13,336 nt of DNA from ZC4RG30 sp964632365 (lineage in GTDB: Bacteria > Pseudomonadota > Gammaproteobacteria > Steroidobacterales > Steroidobacteraceae). The notes beneath the pieces are model-generated. The model was not told the DNA's origin. It saw only the letters and a list, made by a program, of their open reading frames with translations, and made no database searches. Position numbers and translations under genes: made by a program. The DNA lies in contig CAZWDR010000071.1 in NCBI GenBank assembly GCA_964632365.1, positions 1-13,336 on the forward strand. Reading direction: 5' to 3'. Of the stretch, positions 12,574 through 13,336 are shown in pieces. Position 1 is the stretch's first letter; the number at the start of each line of letters is the position of its first letter.

Positions 12574-13336
12574 ATGCTGAGCGTCTACTGCCACATCCCG
12601 GCGGGCCTGAAGCGCGTCGAGCTGGTGCCTGGTGCACCGCTTCCCGAGGAAGCCGTGTGGCTCGATCTGCTGGAGCCCACGCTCGAGGAAGAGCGCCTCG
12701 TGGAGCAGCGGCTGGGGCTCGACATCCCCACGCGCGAGGAAATGCGCGAGATCGAGTCCTCCGCGCGGCTCTATGAAGAGGCCGGCGCGCTGTATCTCAC
12801 CGCCACCGTGGTGACCCGCCTCGACACGCAGCTGCCCGAGAACGGCCAGATCACATTCATCCTGCGCGACTCGCGCCTGGTGACCAACCGCTATGTCGAC
12901 CCGCTGCCGATGCGCCGGTTCGTCGCGCACACCGAGCGGCATCCGCAGGCCAACAGCACCGCGCCGGCCGTGCTGGCTGGCATCCTCGAGTTCATCATCG
13001 AGCGCATCGCGGATGTGATCGAGCGCGTCGGCGCCGACATGGATGCCGCCTCCGCGGATGTGTTCAACCGCCGCGCGATGCCCGGCGGCGAGGAGCGCCG
13101 CCGCACCCGCGATTATCGCAAGCTGCTGGAGCAGATCGGCCAGTGCGGCGACCTGATCGCCAAGGCGCGCGAGAGCCTCGCCAGCCTCGCCCGCCTGCTC
13201 GCATTCGTGCAGCAGGCCACCGTGAACCTGCCGCCCGAGCAGCGGGAGCGCCTGCGCACCTTGTCGAAGGACGTGGTCGCCATGAGCGACCACGCCGGCT
13301 TCCTCGGCACCAACCTGAACTTCATCCTCGATGCCA
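12574..13336 (+). CDS. corA: CorA-family magnesium/divalent metal transporter (5' part)
   Basis: The reading frame runs off the window end after 254 codons. The visible part is the cytoplasmic funnel domain of a CorA/MIT-type channel: MLSVYCHIPAGLKRVEL, AVWLDLLEPTLEEERLVEQRLGLDIPTREEMREIESSARLYEE (the IPTREEM-EI-SSRLY core is a CorA signature), then the beta-rich FILRDSRLVTNRY and a long helix (VLAGILEFIIERIADVIERVGADMDAAS) leading to the start of the stalk, FLGTNLNFILDA. The pore with the GMN motif is just beyond the edge, so function is inferred from the N-terminal domain. Substrate could be Mg2+, Co2+/Ni2+ or, as in ZntB relatives, Zn2+. ATG 12574 has no Shine-Dalgarno sequence and follows the hairpin by 12 bases. 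It has no stop in the window. Confidence 0.88.
   Translation, partial: MLSVYCHIPAGLKRVELVPGAPLPEEAVWLDLLEPTLEEERLVEQRLGLDIPTREEMREIESSARLYEEAGALYLTATVVTRLDTQLPENGQITFILRDSRLVTNRYVDPLPMRRFVAHTERHPQANSTAPAVLAGILEFIIERIADVIERVGADMDAASADVFNRRAMPGGEERRRTRDYRKLLEQIGQCGDLIAKARESLASLARLLAFVQQATVNLPPEQRERLRTLSKDVVAMSDHAGFLGTNLNFILDA

Overview
The window looks like the chromosome of a high-GC gammaproteobacterium. The core is the gene neighbourhood polA ... engB - cytochrome c4 - dsbA, a conserved order in Gammaproteobacteria such as Pseudomonas and the Xanthomonas/Lysobacter lineage. The small DUF4870-like membrane protein points most to the Lysobacterales/Nevskiales side, but this is a guess from content, not a placement. 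No tRNA, rRNA, IS, phage or CRISPR signal was seen, and coding density is high. Most long antisense reading frames are high-GC shadows.

Layout. Positions 1-1002 (+): a protein joining a two-helix membrane segment to a seven-cysteine GFA/CENP-V zinc domain. Positions 3854-1020 (-): a three-gene unit of S-formylglutathione hydrolase (fghA), a DUF4382-type lipoprotein coupled to it by a GTGA overlap, and a small conserved hypothetical protein. Positions 3976-8745 (+): a tight run of a DUF4870-like membrane protein, an LptM-like lipoprotein, DNA polymerase I (all catalytic residues intact) and a TetA-like MFS exporter. Positions 8806-10092 (+): a multi-pass membrane diguanylate cyclase with intact GGEEF and I-site. 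Positions 10897-10286 (-): the ribosome-assembly GTPase EngB. Positions 10978-12478 (+): dihaem cytochrome c4 and, one base later, a DsbA-like lipoprotein with an unusual CGGC active site. From 12574 to the window edge (+): the first 254 codons of a CorA-family metal transporter.

The most interesting part is the 193-base gap between the diguanylate cyclase and engB. It holds an extracytoplasmic-stress (sigma-E/AlgU) type promoter, GGAACTT-16 nt-TCCAA, followed by about 114 bases that can fold into three hairpins, including one exposing a UCCCUCCCUG loop, and ending in a 9-bp GC stem with a U-rich tail. Position (polA side to engB) and promoter class both match those reported for ErsA of Pseudomonas aeruginosa, and the position matches Spot 42 of enterics. 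I therefore annotate a candidate envelope-stress small RNA, inferred from sequence only.

A second theme is translation initiation. Few starts have a Shine-Dalgarno sequence, three genes have a possible -10 element 6-9 bases before the ATG (possible leaderless mRNAs), and GTG/TTG starts are common.
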